Shown: positions 1 to 12,428 of the stretch, in pieces
How positions within the stretch are numbered: position 1 is the first letter of the stretch
Layout: the number at the start of each line of letters is the position of its first letter
The notes under the pieces: model-generated
What the model saw: the letters and a program-made list of their open reading frames with translations, nothing else
The model's database searches: none
Told to the model about the DNA's origin: nothing
Assembly: GCA_025667525.1 (NCBI GenBank)
Contig: CM046879.1
Location: 357,301,628-357,365,627 of the forward strand
Length of the DNA stretch: 64,000 bases
Direction of reading: 5' to 3'
From: Glebionis coronaria
Taxonomy: Eukaryota > Streptophyta > Magnoliopsida > Asterales > Asteraceae
Translations under genes and position numbers: made by a program

Positions 1-2028
1 AACATACTTTTGAAGTTCGCGGCAAATCGAGGCATCATGACTAAGGCGTCGGCAAAACTTATATTAAAATGCAAGTCACGAAACATTTTCATAAAGAGTT
101 CAAATTGATAATTATTTCGTTCTTGTGCCTTTTCCTTGTCTCGTCTTGAAGGGTAGGGTAAAGGTGGTGTGGGTTGGGGCATAGTAGGCAAAGGCCTTGG
201 AATCTCGGGTTCCATGATTGGTGTCGGTTCAACCGTAGGTGTGGTTTGAGCGGTACTTCGTGGGCTTGTAATTTGCTCCTTTTCAACCAACACCTCGGGT
301 TCTTTCTCTTATTCCTTCTCCATAGAAGTACTTGGACGAGAAATGGGTTCTTTGAAAGTTTTACCACTCCGAGTAGTAATAACCTTCAATTCTCCTTTCG
401 GGTTCACGATGGTATCACTAGGAAGACCACCCAAAGAAGAGGGCTTACACATGATAGCTTCAAACATTTTACCCATTCGGTCTTCAAACTTAGATTGCCT
501 AGCATCCGCTTTTAACAATTCTTGCTTAATCTCATGTTGACCTTGCTCCATTTTTTGTTGATTTTGTTGGAGTCTTTGTACATTTCCTTCCATTTTATTA
601 GCATGAGTTTTAAGTTCATTAGCAAGTTCGTTTTTAAGCTCGTTTTTCAACTCGGATCTTAAGCTAACCATTTCACGTTGCATATTGTCAAACTTAGCAT
701 CATTAGCCTTAGCATAATTCAAAAACTCTCCTTGAAGATTTTTGGTGTGATCATTTTGAAAACCTTGAGTAGAAGTTTGAAAATCACGGTTTTGGTTTTG
801 GTTTGAAATTTGCCCATTTCCACTTTGATAATTACCCTTGTTGTAATTACGTTGATTGCCTTGATAATTACTACCTTGATTGTTGTTTCGATAGTTATTA
901 GCATTTTGATTTGGTGGAGCTTGATTTTTGCGGGAACCTTGACCGTTTTGGTTATAAGTTCTCGTGGCTACATAAGCACTCGAAGTGTTACCATCCGCGG
1001 TAATGCACTCGGAAAGATCATGAGCTCCACCACACGACAAACAACTCTTAGAAACCGCTTTAACCGAAGCGGAATTTGAAGCTTCTTGAGCTTTCCAATG
1101 GGACATAAGGTTAGAAAATCTATCAAAAAATCGATTTTCTTCATTTGCCTCATCATGTAAAGCATTAATGCTACGAGACGATGATGAGCCCAATTTGGCA
1201 ACACTCGGTGTGTTACGAGGGCTATAAACCTTTAAACCTATTCTCAATTATGACCAAAGCTTCTTCGACCGTTTTATACAAAAAATTACCACCCGCGGCG
1301 GCATTTAAATAATCTCTTTCATGATCATTAAGTCCATTGTAAAACGTGTCAATTTGGTGCAAGTTGGAAAAACCGTGATGAGGACATTCATGTAACATCT
1401 CCTTAAACCTATTCCAAGCTGTTGAAAAACTTTCATTTGATTCTTGTGAAAATTTAGAAATCTCATTTTTCAAATGTGTAGTCTTAGAGGGCGGAAAAAA
1501 TTGGTTCACAAATTTCGAAACGAGATCCTTCCACGTCAATATAGAATTGGGTGGCTCTTTCTCTAACCAAATTTTAGCGGGCCCCGCTAAGGAATACGGA
1601 AAAAGCATCATCTTAATCGAGTCATTCGAGACATCCTTAAATTTGCATATGGCGGTAAGACGATTAAATTGGCGGATATGGTTGTGGGGATTGTCCTTCT
1701 CATCACCACGAAATTTGTTGTTTTGGATCATCGACAACAAACCCGTTTTCACCTCAAAATTCTCCGCAATGATATCGGGAATCACAATAGCTTCTCCATA
1801 ACCCTCGGTGGGTGCTTAAAGTAACTCCATCATAGTTCGATTCGCCATGGTTGGTGCTTCTCGTATAATGGGTTCGTCAATAGGAGACTCCTCACTAGAA
1901 TGAGTTGGAGTGGGAGTTTTGTTCTTTCGTCTACGTGCACGTTTTGCTTGATTACGAGTTAGCATAAACGTCACGTACAACGTGGAGACGAGCAAAGAAG
2001 ATTCTTTTTGGTGTTTTGTGTTTTTCAA
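1..2028 (-). pseudogene. gag: Athila-type Gag, broken (element G)
   Basis: This is the Gag capsid/nucleocapsid polyprotein, which forms the cytoplasmic retrotransposon particle and packages RNA. The start ATG at 2026-2028 gives a basic N-terminus. The central retrotransposon-Gag fold lies at about 1222-1785 (motifs IWLEKEPPNSI, FVNQFFPPSKTT, FNRLTAI). A CX2CX3HX4C zinc knuckle (CLSCGGAHDLSEC) lies near 1005-1043, between Asn/Gln-rich stretches. The frame has an in-frame TAA at 1816-1818, a frameshift near 1222-1247 and another TAA at 309-311. After the last stop it stays open to position 1, with the Pro-rich linker and LHFNISFADALVMMPRF block that precede protease in Athila. It is therefore a decayed gag-pol whose protease lies beyond the window. 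Confidence 0.85.
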
Positions 2029-2690
2029 TTTTTTTGTGGTTTTTGATTGTATTAACTTTTTTTAGAAATTGCTGAAATGTATTAAGTAGACAAAAATCTA
2101 CAAATCTCCTCAATCAAATCTCTCGATTAAAGAAGCCTCAAGGAATGAAAACGATCACGTGGAGTGAACGCCTTCGATGACTTTAGAACGATGGTGGAAC
2201 ACCAAATCGTTCAAGAGGGTTTAATCAATGAAACCAAGAAAATATATATGATATGTAATAATACTTTGGGCGGCAAAACCCTCGATTCACTCTCAAAATC
2301 AAATACGCACAAGCAAGCGGAGGAAACGAGGCGGCGCGAAGCACTTAAGAGCCTTTTTCCTTTAGGTCGTGAAATACAACCGCCTTATACCCACCTTATA
2401 GTTTGTATTTTTCTAAATCGAGCTTCACGAAAGTATTTATCTATTTTTGCCTTTTTTCTTTGGTTTGAGATTCGAATACAATGATTGGGTAATGACCTCC
2501 CAAGTCAAGGTTGTGATTTCTCACGTATTTGGAGTACTTGTGAATTTATTGTTCTACGTATAGAATATAGTAATAATATTCACACAAAAACCGAAAAACG
2601 ATAATACGTATTAGTAGAGTGCTACTAATACAAATACTAATTATGGCTATATAAAAAAATAACAATTGTTCAATCAAAACACAACACGCC
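2029..2690 (-). other. 5' leader of element G
   Basis: This is the untranslated stretch between the primer site and the gag start. I see no conserved coding sequence; the plus-strand reading frame here is an accidental open frame. Confidence 0.6.
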
Positions 2691-2708
2691 TCCCCGGCAG
2701 CGGCGCCA
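2691..2708 (-). promoter_or_regulatory. Primer binding site, tRNA-Asp type (element G)
   Basis: On the minus strand the site reads TGGCGCCGCTGCCGGGGA. That is complementary, with one mismatch, to the 3' end of plant tRNA-Asp, the usual primer of Athila elements. It lies 3 bp after the LTR end. Confidence 0.9.
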
Positions 2709-3898
2709 TTTTGATGTAGTGTTTTTACACACCTTTAGGAAAAGGAGGTTAATTAGGGTAAGTATTAACGAGTGATTTAGGAAAACCACAAGTTATGACC
2801 CAATGAAGTGAGTTCGTTCTCGAGGAGGCTAGTGCGTTGTGTAATGAATTGATTAATGTTTGATGATTTTATTGAGAAGAAAAAGAAAAGAGAAAAGAAA
2901 GAAAGACGGTTACGAAGACGGAGAGCTAAGACGAAAACGCGTTCACGTAAAACTGTAAAAACTACAAAATTTAAAATTTTAACCTAAAAATTACTAAAAA
3001 TCCACAATATTATTCTAAGAGTTTATAAAAAATCAAAACTTGCTAAAACCTTTTAATTAATTAGATAATGACTTTTTAATGCTAATTAAAGCCCTAAAAA
3101 TCACAATTAATTATTAAAAAGCCCTAAACAAGATTTCAAAGTTTGTAAACCTCAAAAATAACCTAATTAAGCTAAAAAGTATTTTTTAAAATTTTAAAAC
3201 CAAATTAAACTATTTTTAAACACTTAAAAACTATAAAAATCAATTAAAACCTAAATTAAATCTAGAAAATAATTGAAAAGTCCTAAAAATATTTGGAAAG
3301 TGACAAAATTCCTAATTATGTGTCTACAATCTAGGAAAAATGAAAAAACTTAAAAAATTAAACTTTTAATTTTTAATAATAAAATAATAATAAAATAATC
3401 AAAAAAAATTCAAAGTTTATAAAAAAATTCTAAAAAATTACCAAAAATCTAGAATATTGTAACTAAAACAAAAATGCAATTAAAAGTTTCTGAAACCTAT
3501 TTAATAATTTTATATTAAATTTTACAGTTAATTAAAAACCCTAAAATCCAATAAAATCAAAAATAAGACTTTTTGAAAACGTTTTTGGCTGTAAACCTCA
3601 AACTACTTTAGTAAAACTTAAAAACTATTTTTTTGGATTTTTAAAATGCTTTTTGCAATTTTTAATCTACTTTCTAAAATATAAACTTAAAATAATCCTA
3701 GTAAATTAAATAATTACGGGAAAAATAATATTTTTAAACCAAAAAGTCCTAAAACCTAGTAAAAACCAAAGAAAAATGCTAAAAGGTAAAAAGCTAAAAA
3801 GAATAAGCTGAAATCAGCTTAAAACTAAGCTGATTGTTAAATAAGCTAGAAAACAAAGATACCTTAAATATTAAGTTTTGCAAAGAGATACCAATCAA

Positions 3899-3975
3899 AG
3901 ACCCTAGGGCAGATGGTTTGAGTGTTTGTGTGTGGGAGGAGTGGCGCAGGTTCGAGTCCTGGCCACCTCCTTTTT
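3899..3975 (+). other. tRNA-like module with Pol III B box and T5, inside LTR G
   Basis: A perfect B-box motif GGTTCGAGTCC lies at 3949-3959. It sits in a strong hairpin (GGAGG...CCTCC enclosing GTGG...CCAC) and is followed directly by TTTTT at 3971-3975, a Pol III-type terminator. The 5' half does not fold as a proper tRNA and no anticodon arm can be assigned. It runs antisense to the element. I read it as a tRNA-derived remnant, not a working tRNA gene. Confidence 0.5.
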
Positions 3976-5379
3976 GATCTTTTATTTTTTTTCTTTTTAA
4001 GCTTTTAAAAACTCAAACCAGTGACTATTTTAAACTCAAAAACACAAGTTCAATCCAAATAACACAAGATCAAAGCTATTTAAGTCAAAAACGTGCCCAG
4101 GTTAGGGTTGAGTTTCTGATGAACACAAGGAGTATAAATTCACTTGTGAAGAATAAGGATCAAGAGGACTTAATCAATTATTTGTGGAGTGATTTGTTGG
4201 ACAATATGGCACTCCCACAACCAGTTGGGTTGTGGGAAGTCAAGAACAACAAGAAAACACACAAGAAAAACACAAGAATCAAGCACAAAGGGCACAATCA
4301 AGTTTCTGATAAAGCATAATGTTGACTGATGAACAAATGACCAAATTACTTGCACAAATTTGGAATTCAAATGCTTAGAACTTGCATACAATCCAATCAA
4401 GTAGCATATAAACAATCACAAACCCTTAAATACCCTATAAACTAACAGACTAAGCAACTTGGATGGCAAAATCACACAAATGCAGTCACAAAAGCAGTTA
4501 CTGGATTTTTATGCTATTTCCCAATTTTTTACCATGCACAAGTGTTTAAAACTCATCCAAACTGAAATCTAACATATCATACAACCTTATACCAACCTAG
4601 TGAGTGTATCTAACAGATTTTAACTCAAAATCAACCAAAGAAGCTCAATAATTATGCAAATCCAAACACTCCTTTAGTTTTTTCTGAAAATCAATTTTCA
4701 AAGCAAATCTAAACAAAACTAAAGCAAACTGATTCAAATAGTCCTAAACATGCATAATAAGCATAATCAACTCAAATCAAACCAATAAATAAGCAACCAA
4801 ACAACTTTTCACAACTTTCATGAAAATCACATAAGTAACAAAAAAAACTGAAAAGGGACAAGATTTTTACCTTAAGGGACCTACATCCAGGTCCCTTAGT
4901 GGCAGCTTAGCCACCTCCAAATAGGCTGGGGCCTATGCAGAACCTTTGACAAACAATAGCTCCAAAAACCTGCTAAGATCAACAAGAACAATACAAAATA
5001 CACAATAATATGATTTTCTGAAACCTTTTTAAACTTCTTTCAAGTAAATTCTCAAATGTTTATCTTTCAAAAACACATAAACCAACCAAGAACAATATCA
5101 GTAATCCAAGTACCCAATTCCACTTTCACTTCATAAGGTCCTTGGATTTCTGAAAATTGTCAAACAAATTCTCAAACTTTTCTAAAAACTGAAACAAACA
5201 CAAGTGTTTGTCAAATGTAATGTGGAACTCAGATCTCTTGCCAACACACACCAAACTTTTAAAAGACAAAAAGGAATTACTTTTACTCAAAAATACCAAC
5301 TTTTATAACATTTAAAAAGGGATTACAAATGTTGAGCAAGAAAAACTGGAACAAGAAATAATAGAGGTACAGGCACCTC

Positions 5380-5387
5380 TATTTATA
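5380..5387 (-). promoter_or_regulatory. Putative LTR TATA box (element G)
   Basis: The minus strand reads TATAAATA, followed immediately by an AGAGGT...ACCTCT inverted repeat. About 1.09 kb of U3 would lie upstream, close to the offset in element A. Confidence 0.5.
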
Positions 5388-6479
5388 CAAGTGATAGAAC
5401 TATCTAGAATGCTAAACCCTAGCTAACTGAATTTCCTAGAAAGCCCTTGAGTCTTTGACTGAAAATTGGTCAATTTTGTTCTTCATGTGATCATGTGAAG
5501 ATTCCAGCTAGCTTGTGTTGATCAGGAGCGTCCATTTGTCCTTGGGGTCCAAGTAGTAACATCCTACCATTGATCTTGTCTGCTTTAGGGTTTTGAGGGA
5601 AAGGGACGGGACAGGGGAGGGTCCACAAGACACATGGGTGTGTCTTGCAAGGAATCTGGGTGTGGGGTTTTAGTTACAAAGACACTAATTAACTTTCGGA
5701 AAGAAATGAATCAAAAGCCCTTTGTATTTAAGTTAATTAGGTCTGGAAAATTAGGGTTTATGTGGTGGGTTTAATCCATTTTGGGGGTTTAGTTTTTTAA
5801 AAATGATGTTTAGAGGGAAATTAAGGAAGGTTGACCCTTTAACCAAGTTTAATAAACCTGGTGGGTTTTGGACAGGTTGGGTTATGGGTAGGGTATGGAT
5901 AATGGGTAAATGGGTGGGTATAGCTGAGGTGTCAACTTCTGAGTGGTGGTGAGGGTTTGGCTGTTTGGCAGTATTGGTCCCCAAGTTTTCTTGATTTGTT
6001 CATGTTGTAATAAATGGCACAAACTTTCATTCCCTTTGTATTTATCTTTGGCAAGTTGTCATTTTTGGCACATATTGTTTCCAAACTTCAAACAAGGACC
6101 ATAAATGCATATTTTTGGATTCTTCAAGGGTAAAACTTGTATAATCTTCAAACATGGAGGACCTTTGTTGACAATCTTGATTTCTTCAAGGGCTTATCTT
6201 GCCAAGTCTTCAAAAATGAGGGACTAAAGTTGCCAATCTGCAAAACTTCAAGGTCCATTTTGGAAATTCCAGATTTGGGTCCGGTTCATTGTGCGGCTTC
6301 GTTTCCCGTGTCCAATTGTGAATGATTCTTGTGATCTTTTGCCATTTCCTCAATATCCGTACCTAAAAATACACAAGTAACAAACACGAGCATATATTTG
6401 GCAGTTTTAATGATATTTTATGCATTTTAAGCCCGATTTGGACGATGAGACCATGTATAAAAGCAGTCTCATCATAGAT

Positions 6480-6916
6480 CCAGCTTACATGCCTTTCAAA
6501 CCAACTTTTTACATTATCTCAACGGTCCCATACAACGGGGACTTATTTTTCCCATGATCTTTCAGATCATCAATTCGCTTTTTCATGGTGAAATTTTTTT
6601 GGCATAACTTCGCTACCCATCCTGCACTTCAAGATCTACATCTCACAATGGGTGTATTTTGTAGGGTTAGATTTGTTATCATAGGCAATGTTAAACCTAA
6701 AAGACATGTCCAACTCACAATGGGTGTATGTCGGGTATCTTCATCCCAACTCCCACCTACAGGTGTTCTTATATTTAGATCCTCACAAGATTCGATCTCA
6801 ATCCTAATACTATAATTATCAAGGATAATCTCTCCAAAGGAAACCGATTATCCTGTTCATTTCAAAGGTCAACTATTAAAACATAAAACAAGAATTCTAG
6901 TGTTTGTATCTTTATT
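6480..6916 (-). other. Probable C-terminal continuation of relict H
   Basis: This unassigned stretch lies between LTR G and the integrase relict, where the integrase C-terminus of H would be expected. A block with CTCACAATGGGTGTAT occurs twice (about 6642 and 6713). No reading frame is recognisable. Confidence 0.3.
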
Positions 6917-7480
6917 TCACCCTGTCCCTTCGATTGGGGTGGTAAATAGTAATCTCATAAAGATTCGTTCCCAATGACTTCTGAGGAAATCTCTAGAAAT
7001 TCGATGCGAAGCGAGGATCTTGATAGAGATGATCGATACAGGCATACCATGCTTACACAACTCCTTTAAATACAAAAGAGTCAACTTCTCCATCGAGAAT
7101 CTATCATTAACGGGAATGATATTAGAAGATTTGGTCAGTCGGTCGACGATGACCCAAATCGAATCAAATCCAGATGATGACATTGGAAGATTTATGATAA
7201 GAGTCCATGGTGGTTCTATCTCACTTCCAAACAAGAATTATAAGTTGTAGAAGCAATCCTTATGGATTTTGCCGTTCAGCCTCAGCCTTCGCAAAAGTTA
7301 AACATTTACTAACATATGTGGTGATGTCTGCTTTCATATTTAGCCATCAGTACAACTTCTTCAGATAAACATATATTTAATCAGTAATGGCATGAATAGA
7401 ATACTTAAACTTATGAGATTCCAACATAACTAAATCTTAAAATCCTCCATATTCAGGCCACCACAAACGACCTTTTAAAC
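6917..7480 (-). pseudogene. Chromovirus-type integrase relict (element H)
   Basis: On the minus strand, about 7250-7480 decodes to the H2C2 zinc-finger part of a Ty3/gypsy integrase (WWPEYGG, then YLKKLY, WLNMKADITTYVSKC). Then 6917-7234 carries the core start (SSGFDSIWVIVDRLTKSSNIIP, FSMEKL, LYLKELCKHGMPVSIIS). The wording is that of plant chromoviruses (Tekay/CRM-like). Several stops and frameshifts interrupt it, for example just before the WLNMKAD motif and after ERQNP. The usual SDRDSRF stretch is altered to SIKILAS, so the second catalytic Asp is lost. It is a very old fossil. Confidence 0.8.
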
Positions 7481-9651
7481 ATTTAACGCCATCGGCTCTC
7501 ATTTCTAATGGTTCACATTAGCCCCGAAAATCTTTATTATTTTATATTATCCTTTTTACAAGCATCGGCTATTTTTAAATTGCCCGGGTAAATTATTTTG
7601 CGCAGTCATTACTAAGGAACACATCCTAATTGATTCTTTATCCTTTCTACATAACACGTTAGCAACTACAGTCACTTTCCTCAATGAAACAAATATCATG
7701 TTCATAATCACTCAGAAATTTTTTATTCATATTTTCTAAGTTTTAGTTTCGTCTCAACTATTATTTTTATTAGTTTTGCTCAATCCGACGTTTAAAGCGT
7801 CGATAAATATTATAAGTAATTAAATAATAAATATTTAATTTTATGAAACGTAAACATAAAAAGTTTTAAAATTTTCAGTTAGTCCAATTATAGAAAAATG
7901 TTCAAAATAAATTTAAATTTATTTAACACGATCTTTGTTGATTTATCGAAAATAATTAACAAGATCCATAAATGTTCAAAAAATATTTGTTTATACTTCG
8001 GTCAAAATTTTCTTAGTTGAAAAGTAAAAATTGTCGTTCCAAATTCCAAGTCATGGTTTAAATGTTTTCCTCAATTCCTCCTAGGTTGTCTTGAGGTATA
8101 AGCAACCATTTACTCCTATGGGAGTTTAGTTAAATGATTTGGGTATAAGGGAATAATTTCTTAAAAATCCTTTGATAAATATCTGTCAAAACATTTTTGC
8201 ACTTTCTTTTTGGTATAACCCAAAGCCTTAATGGCTCTTAATCTTTGAAGAGTCTACATAGATTCCACTACTATTAAAAGAGTAAGGTCAACACATGATT
8301 TATGCGAGAGAATTTCAAATCAGATAAAAACGAAAACATTAAGGAATATGAATATATCCCATGTTTTCATGAATTGAGTACGCATTCGAAAGCACCTCAG
8401 ATCGTTACGCATGTCATTCAAATGGAATCTAATCAAAAGAAATGATAGGAACGTCGATACACCCAGTATGGTATCAACACTCGGTAATTAGATAATTTTC
8501 CAAAGAATCTTGTCATGAAAGAATTGGACAAGAAGGGGATATCAATTGTCAATTAAGCCAATATCCACAGATGAGTAAATTCGATTCAGAAAAATAAATG
8601 GTACGGGCACATATGTAGGTGTCCCTAACAATATGTCCCTATTTTGCACTTCTTGCAGATCTCATAAAAATTTAATCTTTCGGAATTGCAAAAAATAAAT
8701 GTAATGTTTAGTAACAATTTTATGGTGACTACTAATCAGCCTTGCATGGTCCCTTCCAAATTGTACGTAGGCGCGCAACTATGGATAATTTTAGGATTAA
8801 TGATGCAATACTTAGTTCGTCAAAATTTTGTCATCATGTTTAAAATAAAAATATTTTCATGCTTACTTCTGGAATAAGAATCAAAATGAATTTATAGAGA
8901 TGTCCTTTGTTATGGAAACAATTAAGTTTTCCAAGGCGTTTCATAAACAACTTTATTTCGTTAACAACTTATGAGTCTCACTTTAAATAACCCATATGGT
9001 GATGAAAATTCAATTTTTCTCAAGGGATACTGTTTTAACTTATAAAAACAATGAGTGATCTGCAAAACAGTGATGAAGAGTTGTTCACCAAGAACTAACT
9101 ATGATATGATAGGAAATGAGTTTAGCCAAATAATCATGAGGTTCATGACCTCGATGGCACACATGAATACAAAGAGAAGAATCTACAACGCAACTCTAAT
9201 CGAGATGAGTACTCACTCAATGGTTGCATCACTAATGCGAACATTAAGATGAAACAATAAAAGATAGATAACATCGATACATGTAGGATTTAGCAATCGA
9301 AGATAGTCTTTTCATTAATCACAAACAAGTCAAAAATTATACCGTAACACATTACGTGTCGCCATGTCATACAATTCCAAGGACTCATCCTACCAACTGA
9401 TGTCTCAGTTAAGTTAGGGATTTTAAAAGATACCACAATGAATACTAATCTACAAGAGTCATTCAGTGTTCCACCTGTCCCGGAAGATCCATCGGTCCCA
9501 ATTCAGAAGAAGATTTCTTCAATTTATTTTTTGGACACTGGGCATCCTCGTCCTTGGACAATGGCGTAGGAACAACCCTTAACACAAACCAACAATCATT
9601 TAAAACCTTATAATTAAATCATAGGACTCAACGACTTCCTCTTAACAATCT
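7481..9651. other. Unassigned degenerate sequence
   Basis: AT-rich sequence with only short accidental frames. Its place upstream of the minus-strand integrase relict suggests decayed RT/RNase H/gag of element H, but I could not recognise any motif, so this is inference from position. Confidence 0.3.
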
Positions 9652-10017
9652 TGTTATTCCCATATCAATCCATAACTCAAGATTTAGATGATATTTAGAG
9701 AGAGAAAGAGAAGAAAGTAGAGAGAGAAACAAGAGAGAATTTGGAAGGTTAAACACTTTAGAGAGAGAAATTAAAATGGTAACCAACACCCTCTTCCACA
9801 CATGGAAGAGGGTATATATACCCTTGGCATTTGGGCCGTGGGTTTAAGTGACATGGGCCGGGCTTGGCTTTGTCTTGGGCTTACGCCCCTAACTTAGACA
9901 ATATTAGCTTAAAGTCCAAGCCCGATTTTCCCGACTAACCTATTACAATACAAGACCAATAACGACTAAGATGACCTATTACATTCTTGTTCGACTATAT
10001 AAAATATAGGGCTAACA
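9652..10017 (-). repeat. 3' LTR of element E
   Basis: On the minus strand it starts TGTTAGCCC right after a polypurine tract and ends GGGAATAACA. It holds a TATATATA box at 9813-9820 next to a CTCTTCC...GGAAGAG hairpin. The upper end is fixed by the PPT; the lower end rests on the TGTTA...AACA symmetry. No second copy is in the window. Confidence 0.65.
9813..9820 (-). promoter_or_regulatory. TATA box in the 3' LTR of element E
   Basis: TATATATA sits inside GGGTATATATACCC, a palindrome readable on both strands, about 200 bp after the LTR start. An inverted repeat CTCTTCC/GGAAGAG lies just downstream on the minus strand. Confidence 0.45.
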
Positions 10018-10032
10018 ATCTCCCCCAATGTA
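10018..10032 (-). promoter_or_regulatory. Polypurine tract of element E
   Basis: The minus strand reads TACATTGGGGGAGAT directly before the 3' LTR, the expected site of plus-strand priming. Confidence 0.75.
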
Positions 10033-10635
10033 TCGGTCATCTTAAGAAGCATAAAAAGCATAAGATGATTGAGTGAATACATTCTTGTAGAGGAGATATT
10101 CCTGATTTGGTCTTGTATCTTTGGTCTTGATCTTGTTTGTAACGGCTTTGTTCCTTCATGCTTTTGTGATCTTTATCTTGAGCCTTTGTCATTTGACTTT
10201 GAGTGCTTGAGATCTTCAATCTATTCTTGATAGTGTTCATCTTGAGCTCTTGTGACAAGATGACCTACTACATTCTTACATTCCTAAGTATCTTGATTAT
10301 CGCCATCTTGTGCTCTTGTGACTTCTGAATCGACATCGGTTACACAGCTACGCCACCTTCTTGATATGCAACAACATGTATAGACACGGATAAAATGGCT
10401 TTGAACATTTCATCCTAACTCGGTAGCGTTTTACCTCCGGTCGGTGAAGACCGTTTAGACGGTATTAGATACCGTACCTGTGATCGGGTAGATTCGATTA
10501 AGAACCTCCTTGACAGGGTTTCCCAGTGGTAGCAGCCAGTTATCTTTACTCGACCGTCTCAAAGCAGACTGCGAACGTAAAGAGTGAATCATAAGGAGAA
10601 ATTATCCGTCTGATTAGAGTCGTCAATTTAGATTT

Positions 10636-11020
10636 CCTGGAAAAAGTTTGATTCTAAAAGAATCGCACCATTGTTGCTTTCCAGTTTGTCACAAGCTTGA
10701 TTCATAGAGAATCTTGCGAGTCACCTACCGTAGTGCTGTTTGATGTTGACGCTGGAAGGATTTCCATTCGTCCCTGTGAGCACTAAGGAGTGTCACTCTG
10801 AATGTTCTGGCAAGATCACACGGATTTTGCGAAGAAACCTGGAATCAAGTTTGAATCAATTAAGAATCCAAACTTAGTTGCATTCCAGTTCTCACAAGTT
10901 TGATTCGTGTTGAATCGCACAAGTTACCTACCATGAGCTTGTTTAATGCTGGCTCAAGCAGGATTTCCATCTTCATTGTGAATCGTATCACTCAGATGTT
11001 CTGGCAATATCACAAGGATA
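10636..11020 (-). repeat. Two tandem units of about 200 bp in the 3' region of E
   Basis: The unit starting CCTGGAA at 10636 repeats at 10838. Shared blocks include TCCAGTT...CACAAG, GATTC...GAATC, CACCTACC, AGGATTTCCAT and ATGTTCTGGCAA, in the same order. The copies have drifted considerably. Confidence 0.7.
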
Positions 11021-12423
11021 ATGTGTAGGACTCGATTGTATCCTAACGAGATGATAGATAGATCTCATTTGGCTCAAGACTCAATAAGTGCATTTTGGTA
11101 ATCGGAGGCTGGAGCAGACTGCCACCTTTTCAATATTAACTAACTCGGAGTGAGAAAGTCAATAGGTACGTGTTGATCTCCGTGACAATGAGACAAGTTT
11201 CTTTTTTGAGAGAAACTTGAATGGCCGGGAAGGGTTGTGCATCGCATCACTGGGTCCATGACACTTGTCTTCGATAGATGTGTTAACCCAGTTTCTGCCT
11301 AAGTTTCATAGAATATTCAACTCCTTCAATGCTTACCAACACGTCATCACTAGCACCTTGTTGTGATTGTCCCAGTGCTAACTTAAGTAATTGGTCCGCA
11401 TTCAGCTTCATTCAACTCCATCTTTCCTAAGGATAACTATTTCTAGCTATGGAATATCCTTGGCTAGATCCCTCCGGTTCTGGTTGGATCATAGGACTTA
11501 GTTTCCTATCCTAAACCACCTTTTGACTCCATCGTACCGTCGTGGATAGTAGGTTGTTTTGGGTATAGATCCTAACCATAAACCATTGAAAACCATTCAA
11601 AGTGCTTGATAAGATTCAAAAATTTAACACTTTGAAAGTTTTACATTTCTGAAAAGCTCCCCCTACACACATGCATCGATATACGAAATGGTTTAGCATG
11701 TGAAGGAAAGAGTTGCACTTGAGTCTTTAAGATCACATGTTGCGATATATTAGATTTTAATCACATTTTCTCCCCCTATCTCTAATATAAAAACATAATA
11801 TTAGAGATACCAATTTATTAAAATGTGACAATTTCTGAAAAAACCGATTGGGAGAGAAACATGTGTGCACGCATGAATCATAGAACATTAAGTCGGGTTG
11901 CTCCCCCTCAACAATATATGTGTGTCTTTAGACAAAATATGACAAAATTTTGGAAAAACGACACCACAAAATATGTTGAGGTACGGAGATGAGATGCCTT
12001 TTCTGATATAATATATTACATTTGACAATTTCATATCATTTTCGGAATGTGTTGGATACATAAAATATGACAATTTCAGAGATGTACCCCAACAACATTA
12101 AAGGCTTGATTTTAAAACGCTCCTCCTCAAAAATTGATCAAAATAACATATGACAATTTTGATATATAAAAACCACATATGAGGAAGGGAGTGTTGAACA
12201 CACAATTTTGAAAGATTTAGAAAAACCTTTTGAGAAATTCTTGAAAAATTGTGTTCAGCGGTTTTAAAATAATCAGGATAGAAGACTTCTCTTCTATTGC
12301 TTAGGGAAAGCGCACAGAAACGTACACTTCCCTTTCGGGTCCGTTTTTCATGAGCTCAAAACTTTGATTGTTTTGTGACTAGCTCATGACCGAGAAAAAT
12401 AACTTTCCCGTTGTGAAGGATAA

Positions 12424-12428
12424 TTTAT
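12424..12428. repeat. Target-site duplication of C, left copy
   Basis: TTTAT directly before the TG of the 5' LTR of C, matching 22126-22130. Confidence 0.85.

Larger units (their letters stand above)
1..6474 (-). mobile_element. Element G: Athila-like Ty3/gypsy retrotransposon, 5' part
   Basis: The element reads on the minus strand: 5' LTR (2712-6474), primer binding site (2691-2708), short leader, then gag running to the left edge of the window. Its protease-pol part and 3' LTR lie outside. Gag type, the tRNA-Asp-like primer site and a very long LTR all fit the Athila lineage. The LTR ends are TGATG...CATCA. The candidate flanking target site, TAGAT at 6475-6479, cannot be checked because the other end is missing. 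It abuts an older chromovirus relict, so it may have inserted into that relict. Confidence 0.8.
2712..6474 (-). repeat. 5' LTR of element G
   Basis: The lower boundary is fixed by the primer site. The upper boundary is inferred from the TGATGAGAC...GTCTCATC hairpin at the start and from a block (AGGTACGGA region, about 6355-6374) matching the U3 start of element A at the same offset. The LTR contains a minus-strand TATA box (5380-5387), a plus-strand tRNA-like module (3899-3975) and a strongly A-rich section (about 2980-3850) on the plus strand. At 3763 bp it is long, and without the partner LTR the upper end is only probable. Confidence 0.65.
10033..12428 (-). other. 3' untranslated region of element E, lower part
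   Basis: About 2.4 kb without reading frames. It carries extra minus-strand purine tracts of the GGGGGAG type near 11656-11668, 11769-11780 and 11900-11912, and a roughly 200-bp direct repeat at 10636-11020. Element C interrupts it at 12428; the sequence resumes at 22131. Confidence 0.6.

Noticed and set aside
3899..3975. Functional tRNA gene
   Set aside because: Only the T-arm half folds; acceptor and anticodon arms cannot be built.
4119..4319. 66-codon frame in LTR G
   Set aside because: Lies inside the LTR in A-rich sequence; antisense to the element and without a domain.
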